Positions 1 to 5,284 are shown, counted from the stretch's first letter. The stretch: 11,303 nucleotides of DNA from STD1-80 sp043802745 (GCA_043802745.1 JAZDKU010000009.1:1-11303), one strand, 5' to 3'. Translations and numbers: made by a program. The notes: generated by a model from the sequence alone, not told the origin.

Positions 1-212
1 GATTGTTCGGTTTCTGTTTGTTTTGCTTTTATTGGTTGGGTGGAAGTAGTTTTTGTTGTGGTTAGGGCTGTGAGGGCTAGGGTATTGGCTTGTTTTTGTA
101 TTTCTGGATTTACCGCAATCTGGTTATCGTAGTTTTTAGTAAAGATAAAATGCCCGGCCATAACCACAAGCCCTAAAACTAAAACTGGAATAAATTTTTT
201 GCCAATAAGCAT
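1..212 (-). CDS. Membrane-anchored protein, N-terminal part (runs off the window)
   Basis: An open frame of 70 codons starts at ATG 212-210 and continues past position 1 without a stop. The product begins MLIGKKFIPVLVLGLVVMAG, a short basic N-terminus and a hydrophobic segment at about residues 6-24 that could be a signal anchor or signal peptide. A Thr/Gln/Lys-rich, probably unstructured stretch follows (ALTTTKTTSTQP), as in many exported linker regions. No family can be named from this fragment. No SD is present, but an extended -10 (TG-N-TATAAT) lies 5 nt upstream of the ATG, so the transcript may be leaderless. It is divergent from the DUF192 gene. Confidence 0.65.
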   Translation of the reverse strand, partial: MLIGKKFIPVLVLGLVVMAGHFIFTKNYDNQIAVNPEIQKQANTLALTALTTTKTTSTQPIKAKQTETEQ

Positions 213-215
213 TTT

Positions 216-233
216 TTATTATAACATGAAGTA
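216..233. promoter_or_regulatory. Overlapping divergent -10 elements
   Basis: On the minus strand, positions 226-218 read TGTTATAAT, an extended -10, ending 5 nt before the ATG at 212. On the plus strand, TATTAT (217-222) and TATAAC (220-225) are possible -10 boxes 8-11 nt before the ATG at 234. No good -35 is visible for either direction. If used, both transcripts would start at or within a few bases of their start codons, and polymerases on the two strands would compete for the same bases. Confidence 0.4.
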
Positions 234-719
234 ATGAGATATATACTTTTTTTCGGAACCATAACCCTAACTTTAATTGCCTTATTTTTATTTATGTTTT
301 TTCGGTATGGTAATAAGCAAAATATGGGAACAGTTAAACTTTGTTTTAGATTTGATTGTTTCACTGCTGAAATAGCTAAAACACAAGCCCAGAGGCAGCA
401 GGGGTTAATGCTTAGAGAAAGCTTAGACCAAGACAAGGCCATGCTTTTTGTTTTTGAAACATCTAGTGTGCATAGTTTTTGGATGAAAAATTGTTTAATT
501 CCTTTGGATATAATTTGGCTGGATGAAGATTATAGGGTGCTGGCCATAAAGCCAAATAATCCGCCATGCCCCAAAACAGGGAATTGTCCGAGCATTAACC
601 CTAATGTTTTAGCCAAGTATGTTTTAGAAATAAATGCTGGCCTCTCCAGCAAAATCGGCCTCCAAGAAGGAAGCTACCTCTCTATCTCCGCGGCTACCCT
701 CCCAACCATTGACAAATAG
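234..719 (+). CDS. DUF192 family membrane-anchored protein
   Basis: This 161-residue protein has one N-terminal hydrophobic segment (about residues 4-23) followed by a DUF192 domain of about 110 residues. Hallmarks in order are RQQGLMLRESL, AMLFVFE, FWMKNCLIPLDIIWLD, a PCPKTGNCPS loop and YVLEINAG. These match the family pattern closely and the length is typical. DUF192 proteins are small beta-rich, usually exported or membrane-tethered proteins of unknown biochemical role, so the domain probably faces outward. There is no SD, and -10-like sites lie just upstream of the ATG, so translation may be leaderless. The last codons contain the -35 box of the promoter for the next gene. Confidence 0.85.
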   Translation: MRYILFFGTITLTLIALFLFMFFRYGNKQNMGTVKLCFRFDCFTAEIAKTQAQRQQGLMLRESLDQDKAMLFVFETSSVHSFWMKNCLIPLDIIWLDEDYRVLAIKPNNPPCPKTGNCPSINPNVLAKYVLEINAGLSSKIGLQEGSYLSISAATLPTIDK

Positions 720-736
720 CGTAGATATGTTATAAT
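709..736 (+). promoter_or_regulatory. Sigma70-type promoter for the lipoprotein gene
   Basis: A perfect -35 TTGACA (709-714) is followed after a 16-nt spacer by a perfect -10 TATAAT (731-736), preceded by TG at 728-729 (extended -10). The -35 box sits inside the end of the DUF192 gene. Transcription should start near 743, giving an untranslated leader of about 66 nt before the ATG at 809. It is the strongest promoter-like match I found in the window. Confidence 0.8.
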
Positions 737-808
737 ATAGGTGTTGAACTAAATGATTTTTTTGTTTATCTCGGCGCCCTCGACCATTTCTGAAAGGAAA
801 ATTCGAAA

Positions 809-1348
809 ATGAAAAATTTAATAGTTCTTACTTTGAGTTTAGCGTTTTTATGTGTGTTGCTAGTTGGCTGTGGAGAGTCTCCGGAAATTCAGAGTGTCGC
901 TCTGAGAAATCTTAGCTACTCCTCTTTGTCTGAGGTTTCTATGGATTGGGAGTTTGAGCTCTTGGCTCCAATCCAGGAGCAAAGAGTTATCGTGCTCAGA
1001 TTTGCTGAGCATCCAGCTCAAGATTACCACCACTTTTTAGAAGGGGTGGGGTTAAGTAAAATAAACTTTGAGGGGGGCCATCTTGAAGAGGTTTTCTATG
1101 AGGGTCATGAGCATGGTATTGATGTACCTGATTCTCATTATGTTGGACACCCCCTTCATAGAAGCGCCCTTGTGCTAGTAGAGGGGTCGGATTTTGAGGG
1201 GATTAATAATATGCCCCGGTATGCCGTCTGGAGGGACCATGACTATTCTAACGTCGGAGACTACGAGGGACGTTGGAACCTGGTCAAGGTTGAGCCAGGT
1301 GGGAAGGGAACAATAATCGGGGTAACTAACAAGTTGCCCGATTGGTAA
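809..1348 (+). CDS. Predicted lipoprotein of unknown function
   Basis: A 179-residue protein with a lipoprotein signal peptide: MKN, a hydrophobic core (about residues 4-19) and the lipobox L18-V19-G20-C21. Cys21 would be lipidated after signal peptidase II cleavage. The mature part (about 158 residues) is acidic and rich in His, Trp and Tyr, with a His-rich stretch (YEGHEHG, then SHYVGHPLH) that could bind metal. I recognise no domain. An AAAGGA-like SD lies about 10 nt before the ATG. A near-perfect promoter ends 72 nt upstream. Base use is richer in G and C than in the core genes downstream, as in the next two genes. Confidence 0.75.
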   Translation: MKNLIVLTLSLAFLCVLLVGCGESPEIQSVALRNLSYSSLSEVSMDWEFELLAPIQEQRVIVLRFAEHPAQDYHHFLEGVGLSKINFEGGHLEEVFYEGHEHGIDVPDSHYVGHPLHRSALVLVEGSDFEGINNMPRYAVWRDHDYSNVGDYEGRWNLVKVEPGGKGTIIGVTNKLPDW

Positions 1349-1386
1349 AAGAATATTTTTTTAAAAAAGAGGTGATGCACAAAAAA

Positions 1387-1519
1387 GTGGGCGGGAGGAA
1401 GTATTTATTATTTTTTGCACTAATAATAATTGATATTTTTAATACTTTCTTCCGTCCCCACATACGAGCTTATAAAGAAATTTGTAATTTCGTACGTGGG
1501 ATAATATTTTTATCCCGTG
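1387..1519 (+). promoter_or_regulatory. Leader hairpin chain, copy A (upstream of the LysM gene)
   Basis: Three consecutive hairpins fill the gap before the LysM gene. Hairpin I pairs 1389-1405 with 1441-1457 (17 bp, three G·U). Hairpin II pairs 1457-1476 with 1481-1500: CCCACATACGA against TCGTACGTGGG with one A/C mismatch, then a G·U and one C/T mismatch, then TTATAAA against TTTGTAA closed by a GAAA loop. Hairpin III pairs 1495-1504 with 1510-1519 (GGGATAA against TTATCCC plus three flanking pairs, two of them G·U). Hairpins II and III both need 1495-1500, so they exclude each other. The SD (1543-1548) follows 23 nt later. Copy B at 2536-2636 has the same order and covarying stems. The structures are visible in the sequence; a regulatory role is inference. 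Confidence 0.6.
1415..1443 (+). promoter_or_regulatory. Possible promoter inside hairpin I loop
   Basis: TTGCAC (1415-1420) and TTTAAT (1438-1443) are separated by 17 nt and could act as -35 and -10 boxes. Transcripts would begin near 1450, so they would contain hairpins II and III but not all of hairpin I. Another -10-like TATAAT at 1528-1533, just before the SD, lacks a -35. Both are weak. The gene could instead be read from the lipoprotein promoter. Confidence 0.25.
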
Positions 1520-1555
1520 GTTCGAGCTATAATCATTTTTTTGGAGGTAATAAAA

Positions 1556-2515
1556 ATGAAATGGGCGAGTGTTCTTATTTTTTTACTTTGTTTCTCGGCT
1601 GTCGGCTTAGCTATTGAGGGACCTTATCACATAGGGGATACAATTTACTCCGAAGGACCTTATTTTTATGAGGTCCAGAAGGATGATTGTTTATGGACTA
1701 TCTCTGAAAATGCCACAGGGCGTGGCATTTTTTATGAAGTGATTGTTAATTTGAACCCAGGGCAAATTCAGGATCCAAAAAGAATTTACCCAGGACAAAT
1801 TTTTCGAGTGCCAGCGGGATGGGCTGAGGCACTTGGTTTAGCGGTGGAGGAGAAACAAACGATAAAGTCGCATGATTCTGTTTCTCAAGGGTTTCTTCCG
1901 GATGGCTATGAGGAAGAGAAAGCATCTCTCGCCTATGTTAATTGGTGGGAGTGGGTAATCCTTGGACTTATCTTTTTTTGGCTCCTTGCTATAATTATTT
2001 TTGATGGTCAGAAAGGAGCAGTAAGATGGTCTCGTGCGAAAGAGGCCGGTAATAATTTTCTTCGGTTTTGGGGTTTGACGGGCGACTTGGTTCCGGCTGG
2101 GGTTGACCAATCCACAGCAGCTAGAATGCTTGGGTTAATTACCGAGCAAACAAAAGTTGTTCGTGGCTGGGGCTTGTGCACAACCCAGTTTATAAACAAG
2201 GATGGCGGAATCATCAACAGAACCTCTTTGGCTTTTGGCCAAAAAGAGGTTGTGGATGACCGATATCCGAACCGTCGTGTCCGTATGGGTTGTGGGAACC
2301 CAACCACCCCATTAAGGGGTCGGGACGCCGAACCTGTTCTTAATGCTATCCGAGAGATAGCGGAAACGGCGGGGTTGGTAGAAATAACCATCAACGCACC
2401 TGGACCGATGGTATTGGTGGAAAGCAGAATTTTCTGCTATCCACTTATGCCCGCAACGGTCGGTGCTAAGATGGCTAGGAACCACAGGACGCGTCGTCCT
2501 GGTGGTCGCAGATAA
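1556..2515 (+). CDS. LysM domain protein with signal peptide, one TM segment and a C-terminal domain of unknown type
   Basis: I place the start at ATG 1556, not the earlier in-frame ATG at 1517, because a strong SD (GGAGGT, 1543-1548) sits 7 nt before it and translation then begins with a signal sequence (MKWASVLIFLLCFSAVGLA). The product is 319 residues. Residues 38-86 form a LysM domain, which binds peptidoglycan or chitin glycans (FYEVQKDDCLWTIS, then NLNPGQI, then RIYPGQIFRVP). A Trp-rich transmembrane helix spans about 130-149. About 170 residues follow, including DRYPNRRVRMGCGNPTTP, and the end is basic (TRRPGGRR). I recognise no family in that part. With the signal peptide outside, LysM would lie in the wall and the C-terminal part in the cytoplasm, as in an envelope anchor. 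Confidence 0.8.
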   Translation: MKWASVLIFLLCFSAVGLAIEGPYHIGDTIYSEGPYFYEVQKDDCLWTISENATGRGIFYEVIVNLNPGQIQDPKRIYPGQIFRVPAGWAEALGLAVEEKQTIKSHDSVSQGFLPDGYEEEKASLAYVNWWEWVILGLIFFWLLAIIIFDGQKGAVRWSRAKEAGNNFLRFWGLTGDLVPAGVDQSTAARMLGLITEQTKVVRGWGLCTTQFINKDGGIINRTSLAFGQKEVVDDRYPNRRVRMGCGNPTTPLRGRDAEPVLNAIREIAETAGLVEITINAPGPMVLVESRIFCYPLMPATVGAKMARNHRTRRPGGRR

Positions 2516-2535
2516 AATAAAAAGCATGCACTAAA

Positions 2536-2636
2536 GGTTAGATACTAGAAGTAATTAAAAAAGCTACTTTTATCTAACCCACATATAAGTTTATAAATCA
2601 TTGTAAATTTATATGTGGGTAAAATGTTTGCTCACA
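2536..2636 (+). promoter_or_regulatory. Leader hairpin chain, copy B (upstream of the zinc-ribbon gene)
   Basis: It repeats the plan of copy A. Hairpin I pairs GGTTAGATA (2536-2544) with TATCTAACC (2571-2579), with an inner AAGTA/TACTT stem. Hairpin II pairs 2578-2596 with 2601-2619 without interruption: CCCACATATAA with TTATATGTGGG, then eight more pairs including two G·U, around an ATCA loop. Hairpin III pairs 2614-2623 with 2627-2636 (TGTGGGTAAA with TTTGCTCACA, two G·U). Hairpins II and III compete for 2614-2619. The SD AGGAGG starts 15 nt after hairpin III. Against copy A, the inner C-G/G-C pairs of hairpin II are replaced by T-A/A-T, so pairing is kept while sequence changes. Confidence 0.6.
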
Positions 2637-2664
2637 ATATCAAAACAACGAGGAGGTGAAAAAA

Positions 2665-2856
2665 ATGATTATAATCATAATCACCGATGAAAAGATTTTC
2701 TGCTTCCAGAAAGTAGAAATGTTGGAAGGTGGCACTTGTTCCAAGTGCGGCAGGACGGGATTGCATAAGACTGCCAACTTTTGTGACAGGTGCGGCGGAA
2801 CTTTTTTGAAAACCGCCGAGGAGATTGTAAAGGTCCACCATGCCTTTACAAAATAA
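2665..2856 (+). CDS. Small zinc-ribbon protein
   Basis: ATG 2665 is chosen over the GTG at 2656 because that GTG lies inside the SD (AGGAGGTG, 2651-2658), which is correctly spaced only for 2665. The product is 63 residues. Residues 25-43 carry two zinc knuckles, CSKCG and CDRCGG (C-x2-C-x11-C-x2-C), typical of a treble-clef or rubredoxin-like zinc ribbon. The N-terminus is a run of isoleucines followed by TDEKIFCFQK, and the C-terminus is a short helix-like tail (TAEEIVKVHH). It could bind nucleic acid or a protein partner. The family is too generic for a specific function. It follows leader copy B and is followed at once by another hairpin pair. Confidence 0.65.
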   Translation: MIIIIITDEKIFCFQKVEMLEGGTCSKCGRTGLHKTANFCDRCGGTFLKTAEEIVKVHHAFTK

Positions 2857-2861
2857 AAAAA

Positions 2862-2938
2862 GCGGCGGGGATTGTGGCACACAATACCCGCTCGCGATAT
2901 TTTAGGGCACAAATTAGTTGCGCCCTGAAACGTCGCGA
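2862..2938 (+). promoter_or_regulatory. Hairpin pair between zinc-ribbon gene and RRM promoter
   Basis: The first hairpin pairs GCGGGGATTGTG (2865-2876) with CACAATACCCGC (2880-2891) around a GCA loop, with one G/A mismatch; GCG/CGC extends it past one bulge. It follows an A-tract but has only a weak T-tract (ATATTTT), so it could be a poor terminator of the zinc-ribbon transcript. The second pairs 2892-2912 with 2918-2938 (21 positions, two A/C mismatches, two G·U) and begins and ends with TCGCGA. It stops one base before the -35 box of the next promoter, so at the DNA level it could also be an operator-like inverted repeat. The two hairpins overlap at 2892-2895. Confidence 0.55.
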
Positions 2939-2967
2939 TTGACACTAAATTGTATTTAAGGTATGAT
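2939..2967 (+). promoter_or_regulatory. Promoter of the RRM gene
   Basis: A perfect -35 TTGACA (2939-2944), a 17-nt spacer and the -10 TATGAT (2962-2967). Predicted transcription start is near 2974, giving a leader of about 94 nt before the ATG at 3068. This rules out the in-frame GTG at 2972 as a natural start. Confidence 0.75.
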
Positions 2968-3067
2968 TTAAGTGTACCAAGTACGGCTCCCCAAATTTTG
3001 CAAAGAGCTTTTTCAAAGTGTTAGGCAAGAGAGTCAGGAGAACAAGGTCGTTAATCCAATATTTATT

Positions 3068-3388
3068 ATGGAAAAAAAGCTATTTGTGGGGAGTTTGTCA
3101 TATTCCACTACCGAAGACAGCTTGAGATCATTTTTTGAGCAAGCTGGTACTGTTGAGTCAGTGGCAATTATTATTGATAAGCTTTCTGGCAGATCTAAAG
3201 GATTTGCATTCGTTGAAATGAGTTCAGAAGACGAAGCTCAAAAAGCCGTTGAAATGTGCAATGGCAAAGAGTTAGACGGACGAACCATTGTTGTTGACGA
3301 GGCAAAGCCTATGCAACCAAGAGCTCCAAGGTCATTTGATGGCCCAAGAGGCGGAGGCGCTGGTGGCGGAAGATTTGGCAGGAGATAA
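3068..3388 (+). CDS. RRM-type RNA-binding protein with Gly/Arg-rich tail
   Basis: The start is ATG 3068, giving 106 residues beginning MEKKLFVGSL; upstream in-frame codons precede or overlap the predicted transcript start and do not belong to the fold. One RNA recognition motif covers residues 4-78, with RNP2 LFVGSL (5-10) and RNP1 KGFAFVEM (44-51), including the aromatic residues that stack on RNA bases. The tail (about 85-106) is Pro/Gly/Arg-rich and ends GGGAGGGRFGRR. Cyanobacterial Rbp proteins share this design and bind single-stranded RNA, some being cold-induced. A related post-transcriptional role here is inference. The leader is about 94 nt with no SD next to the ATG. The gene is monocistronic: own promoter, own terminator. 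Confidence 0.9.
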   Translation: MEKKLFVGSLSYSTTEDSLRSFFEQAGTVESVAIIIDKLSGRSKGFAFVEMSSEDEAQKAVEMCNGKELDGRTIVVDEAKPMQPRAPRSFDGPRGGGAGGGRFGRR

Positions 3389-3403
3389 TTGACAACTCTT
3401 TGA

Positions 3404-3436
3404 AAAACAAAGGCCCTGTTGAAGGGCTTTTGTTTT
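3404..3436 (+). terminator. Intrinsic terminator after the RRM gene
   Basis: AAAACAAAGGCCCT (3404-3417) pairs with AGGGCTTTTGTTTT (3423-3436): 14 bp with one G·U and a 5-nt loop (GTTGA). The 3' arm supplies the T-rich tract and the 5' arm the A-rich tract, so it may work in both directions. Confidence 0.85.
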
Positions 3437-3446
3437 ATGTTAATAT
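3419..3446 (+). promoter_or_regulatory. Possible promoter for the ROK-rlmN-murI block
   Basis: TTGAAG (3419-3424) lies 16 nt before TAATAT (3441-3446), whose last base is 8 nt before the ATG at 3455. The transcript would start about at the start codon. The -35 candidate overlaps the terminator loop. The match is weak, but the genes downstream need a promoter after the terminator. Confidence 0.35.
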
Positions 3447-3454
3447 GAATTTAT

Positions 3455-4168
3455 ATGGAAAATATTTTAGGAATCGATATTGGCGGGTCAAAAATAAAAA
3501 TGGTTTTATGGGATGGTCAAAAGGTTTTGCAAGAATGGAAAAGCGAAACCGCTAATTTAGAAAATTTAAAAAAGGGCTTAGAATTTTTTGGCAGAGCCCT
3601 GGGGTCCGCTGATTTTAAAGTAGGGATTGGTTTGCCCGGGCTTTTGGATTTTAAAAACAAAAAAGCTTTATTTTGCAAAAATCTGCCAAAATTTAATAAT
3701 ATAAATTTAAAATCTTATTTTCCTATGGAAATTAAAACTGACAATGACGCCAAATGTTTTTTAAGAGCAGAAATAGGTATGATAAAAGGCAAAAAGCCAG
3801 AAAATGTTTTAGGGGTTATTTTTGGCACAGGAATTGGCGGCGCTATAAATGGTTATCGAGGCAATAATAATTGGGCGGGGGAGTTTGGCCATATGATAAT
3901 TAGTAAAAATAAATCATGGGAAAAGCTTTACCAAGAAACGAAAAATAAACCAAAAGAGCAAGAAAAAATAAATGCCATTGGCCTAGCTAATTTAATAAAT
4001 ATATTTAATCCATCAGCAATTATTTTGGGAGGCCGTGGAGCTAAAAATCCTAATAAATTACTTATAGAAAAATATTTATTATTACCAAAAAAGCAAATGC
4101 CAAAGTTTATGAAAGCAAAATTAAAAGATAATTCAGTGGCAATAGGAGCTGCAATGTTATGGAGCTAA
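3455..4168 (+). CDS. ROK family protein (sugar kinase-like), short form without the zinc motif
   Basis: A 237-residue ASKHA-fold protein. Motifs in order are the N-terminal phosphate loop GIDIGGSKIK (residues 5-14), GIGLPG, TDNDAKC with the likely catalytic Asp98, the second phosphate motif FGTGIGGA, AGEFGH, and the C-terminal adenosine-region motif IILGGRGAKN. ROK kinases such as glucokinase or N-acetylmannosamine kinase are about 290-320 residues and usually follow the EFGH motif with a Cys-rich zinc site; here HMIISKNKSWEKL follows and the cysteines are missing. The substrate cannot be told, and loss of sugar kinase activity is possible. There is no SD, and the start lies close to a possible -10. 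The gene overlaps rlmN by 10 nt. Confidence 0.8.
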   Translation: MENILGIDIGGSKIKMVLWDGQKVLQEWKSETANLENLKKGLEFFGRALGSADFKVGIGLPGLLDFKNKKALFCKNLPKFNNINLKSYFPMEIKTDNDAKCFLRAEIGMIKGKKPENVLGVIFGTGIGGAINGYRGNNNWAGEFGHMIISKNKSWEKLYQETKNKPKEQEKINAIGLANLINIFNPSAIILGGRGAKNPNKLLIEKYLLLPKKQMPKFMKAKLKDNSVAIGAAMLWS

Positions 4169-5274
4169 AAAAGATTTTAGAAAATGAGCCAGGTTTCAGG
4201 GTTGAACAGGTTGAAAAAGCAATTTATCAGGATTTAATAACTGATTGGAACGAGGCAAACAACTTGCCAAAAGCTTTGCGAGAAAAGCTAAAAAAAGAAC
4301 TTCCGCTTGAAATTAAAGCGGATGTTTTGGTTTCTCAAAAAAGCAACTCTATTAAAATTGCCATGTTGTTAGACGACGGCTTAAAAGCCGAAGCTGTTTT
4401 AATGAGGCACGGGACTTGCCCTGAGCGAAGCCGAAGGGACAGAAACACAGTTTGCGTTTCTTGTCAGGTGGGCTGTGCCATGGGTTGTGTTTTTTGCTTA
4501 ACAGGCAAGGCTGGGCTAAGGCGTAGCCTAATCTCTTGGGAAATTGTTCAACAAGTTTTGTTTTTCGCTCGGCTTTTAAAAGCCGAGCGTCCTGAGCGAA
4601 GTCGAAGGATAACCAATATAGTATTCATGGGCATGGGCGAGTCCTTGTTAAATTATGATAATGTGATAGAGGCCATAAAGATTTTAAATAATAAAAATTG
4701 TTTTAATATTTCTATGCGCAGAATTTCTATTTCCACCGTGGGCATTCCCTGGGCCATTAAAAAATTAGCTAAAGAAAAAATTAAGCCCGCCCGCATCGCT
4801 ACGCGAAGCGTTGCGGGCGGGCCGAATTTGGCAGTTTCTTTGCATGCAAGCAATCAAAAGTTGCGGGCCAAGCTAATGCCCATAGCCAAAAACCATGATT
4901 TGAGCGAGCTTTCAAGGGCCATTGATTTTTACATTAAAGAAACAGGCCAAAGAGTAATTTTTGAATATTTAATGCTCAAAGGCATCAATGATTCAGAAAA
5001 AGATGCTATTGGTTTGGCGCAGCTTGTAAAACAGTTCAAGGCCCCTGAAAGCTTTAGGCCAGGTAAAAACTTTTATTTTGTGAATTTAATTGCTTTTAAT
5101 GATTTTAAAAGCCAGGATGTTTTAGCGTTTGAGCCCCCAAGAAGAGAAAAAATATTAATGTTTAAAGAAATTTTGGCAAGGCATGGCATTGACGCAGTTC
5201 AGCGATATAAATTTGGCGAAGACATAAAAGGGGCCTGTGGCCAGCTCGCGTATAACATAAATCATAAATCATGA
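4159..5274 (+). CDS. rlmN: 23S rRNA (adenine2503-C2)-methyltransferase RlmN
   Basis: A radical-SAM enzyme that methylates C2 of A2503 in 23S rRNA (and A37 of some tRNAs), using a 4Fe-4S cluster and two SAM. The cluster ligands are Cys106, Cys110 and Cys113 (CAMGC-VFC). Catalytic cysteines are Cys99 (TVCVSC) and Cys360 (KGACGQLA), matching E. coli Cys118 and Cys355. Other hallmarks are TNIVFMGMGE, STVGI, NLAVSLHA, LMPI, EYLMLKGIND and VNLIAFN. At 371 residues it is family length, but three repeat-encoded stretches interrupt it at about residues 88-94, 137-150 and 210-222 (CPERSRR, then ARLLKAERPERSRR, then KPARIATRSVAGGP). They fall between conserved blocks, so the enzyme is probably active. 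The start overlaps the ROK gene. Its TGA stop overlaps the murI ATG. Confidence 0.95.
   Translation: MELKKILENEPGFRVEQVEKAIYQDLITDWNEANNLPKALREKLKKELPLEIKADVLVSQKSNSIKIAMLLDDGLKAEAVLMRHGTCPERSRRDRNTVCVSCQVGCAMGCVFCLTGKAGLRRSLISWEIVQQVLFFARLLKAERPERSRRITNIVFMGMGESLLNYDNVIEAIKILNNKNCFNISMRRISISTVGIPWAIKKLAKEKIKPARIATRSVAGGPNLAVSLHASNQKLRAKLMPIAKNHDLSELSRAIDFYIKETGQRVIFEYLMLKGINDSEKDAIGLAQLVKQFKAPESFRPGKNFYFVNLIAFNDFKSQDVLAFEPPRREKILMFKEILARHGIDAVQRYKFGEDIKGACGQLAYNINHKS
4419..4438 (+). repeat. CCTGAGCGAAG-type repeat, copy 1, inside rlmN
   Basis: CCCTGAGCGAAGCCGAAGGG, in frame, encoding CPERSRR (with flanking bases). The ends CCCT/AGGG are not perfectly complementary but CCC and GGG can pair. 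A second copy in the same orientation lies 170 bp downstream. It sits between MRHG and RNTVC, just ahead of catalytic Cys99, where RlmN proteins usually have only a short linker. Confidence 0.8.
4566..4608 (+). repeat. 24-bp perfect palindrome plus second CCTGAGCGAAG-type repeat, inside rlmN
   Basis: CGCTCGGCTTTT is followed directly by its exact reverse complement AAAAGCCGAGCG (4566-4589). One base later CCTGAGCGAAGTCGAAGG (4591-4608) repeats copy 1 with one change (T for C at position 4602). The stretch is translated as ARLLKAERPERSRR between LFF and ITNIVFMGMGE. The ARLLK part resembles normal RlmN sequence, so the palindrome may have grown from native codons. Confidence 0.75.
4785..4822 (+). 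repeat. GC-rich palindromic repeat inside rlmN
   Basis: GCCCGCCCGCA (4785-4795) and TGCGGGCGGGC (4812-4822) are exact inverted repeats of 11 bp around a loop that contains a further CGCT/AGCG stem. It encodes PARIATRSVAGGP just before NLAVSLHA, where homologs go straight into the NLAVSLHA strand. Related elements lie at 6161-6192 and 7477-7512. It is strikingly GC-rich for this AT-rich gene. Confidence 0.85.
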
Positions 5275-5284
5275 ATCATAAATC
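5257..5284 (+). repeat. Heptanucleotide array (ATAAATC)4 at the rlmN/murI junction
   Basis: Units are ATAAATC (5257-5263), ATAAATC (5264-5270), ATGAATC (5271-5277) and ATAAATC (5278-5284). Unit 3 differs by one base, and that change makes ATGA (5271-5274), the rlmN stop and the murI start. It also explains why RlmN ends INHKS and MurI begins MNHKS. Confidence 0.9.

Noticed and set aside
179..442. Leftward 87-codon frame opposite the DUF192 gene
   Set aside because: Shadow of a well-supported gene; the true leftward gene starts at 212 in another frame.
1517..1555. Upstream ATG for the LysM gene
   Set aside because: It lies inside hairpin III, has no SD and would put 13 residues before a clean signal peptide. 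ATG 1556 has an ideal SD.
1342..1617. 91-codon open frame with GAGGTG just before an ATG at 1374
   Set aside because: It runs through the hairpin arms and into the LysM gene in another frame, its product has no recognisable feature, and the GAGGTG touches the ATG. A very short leader peptide cannot be excluded.
2536..2579. Integron attC site (GTTAGAT and ATCTAAC match GTTRRRY and RYYYAAC)
   Set aside because: The order is GTT...AAC, the opposite of the AAC...GTT order of attC core sites, and no integrase or cassette array is present.
2972..3067. GTG start extending the RRM protein by 32 residues
   Set aside because: It lies at or before the predicted transcript start and the extension is outside the RRM fold.
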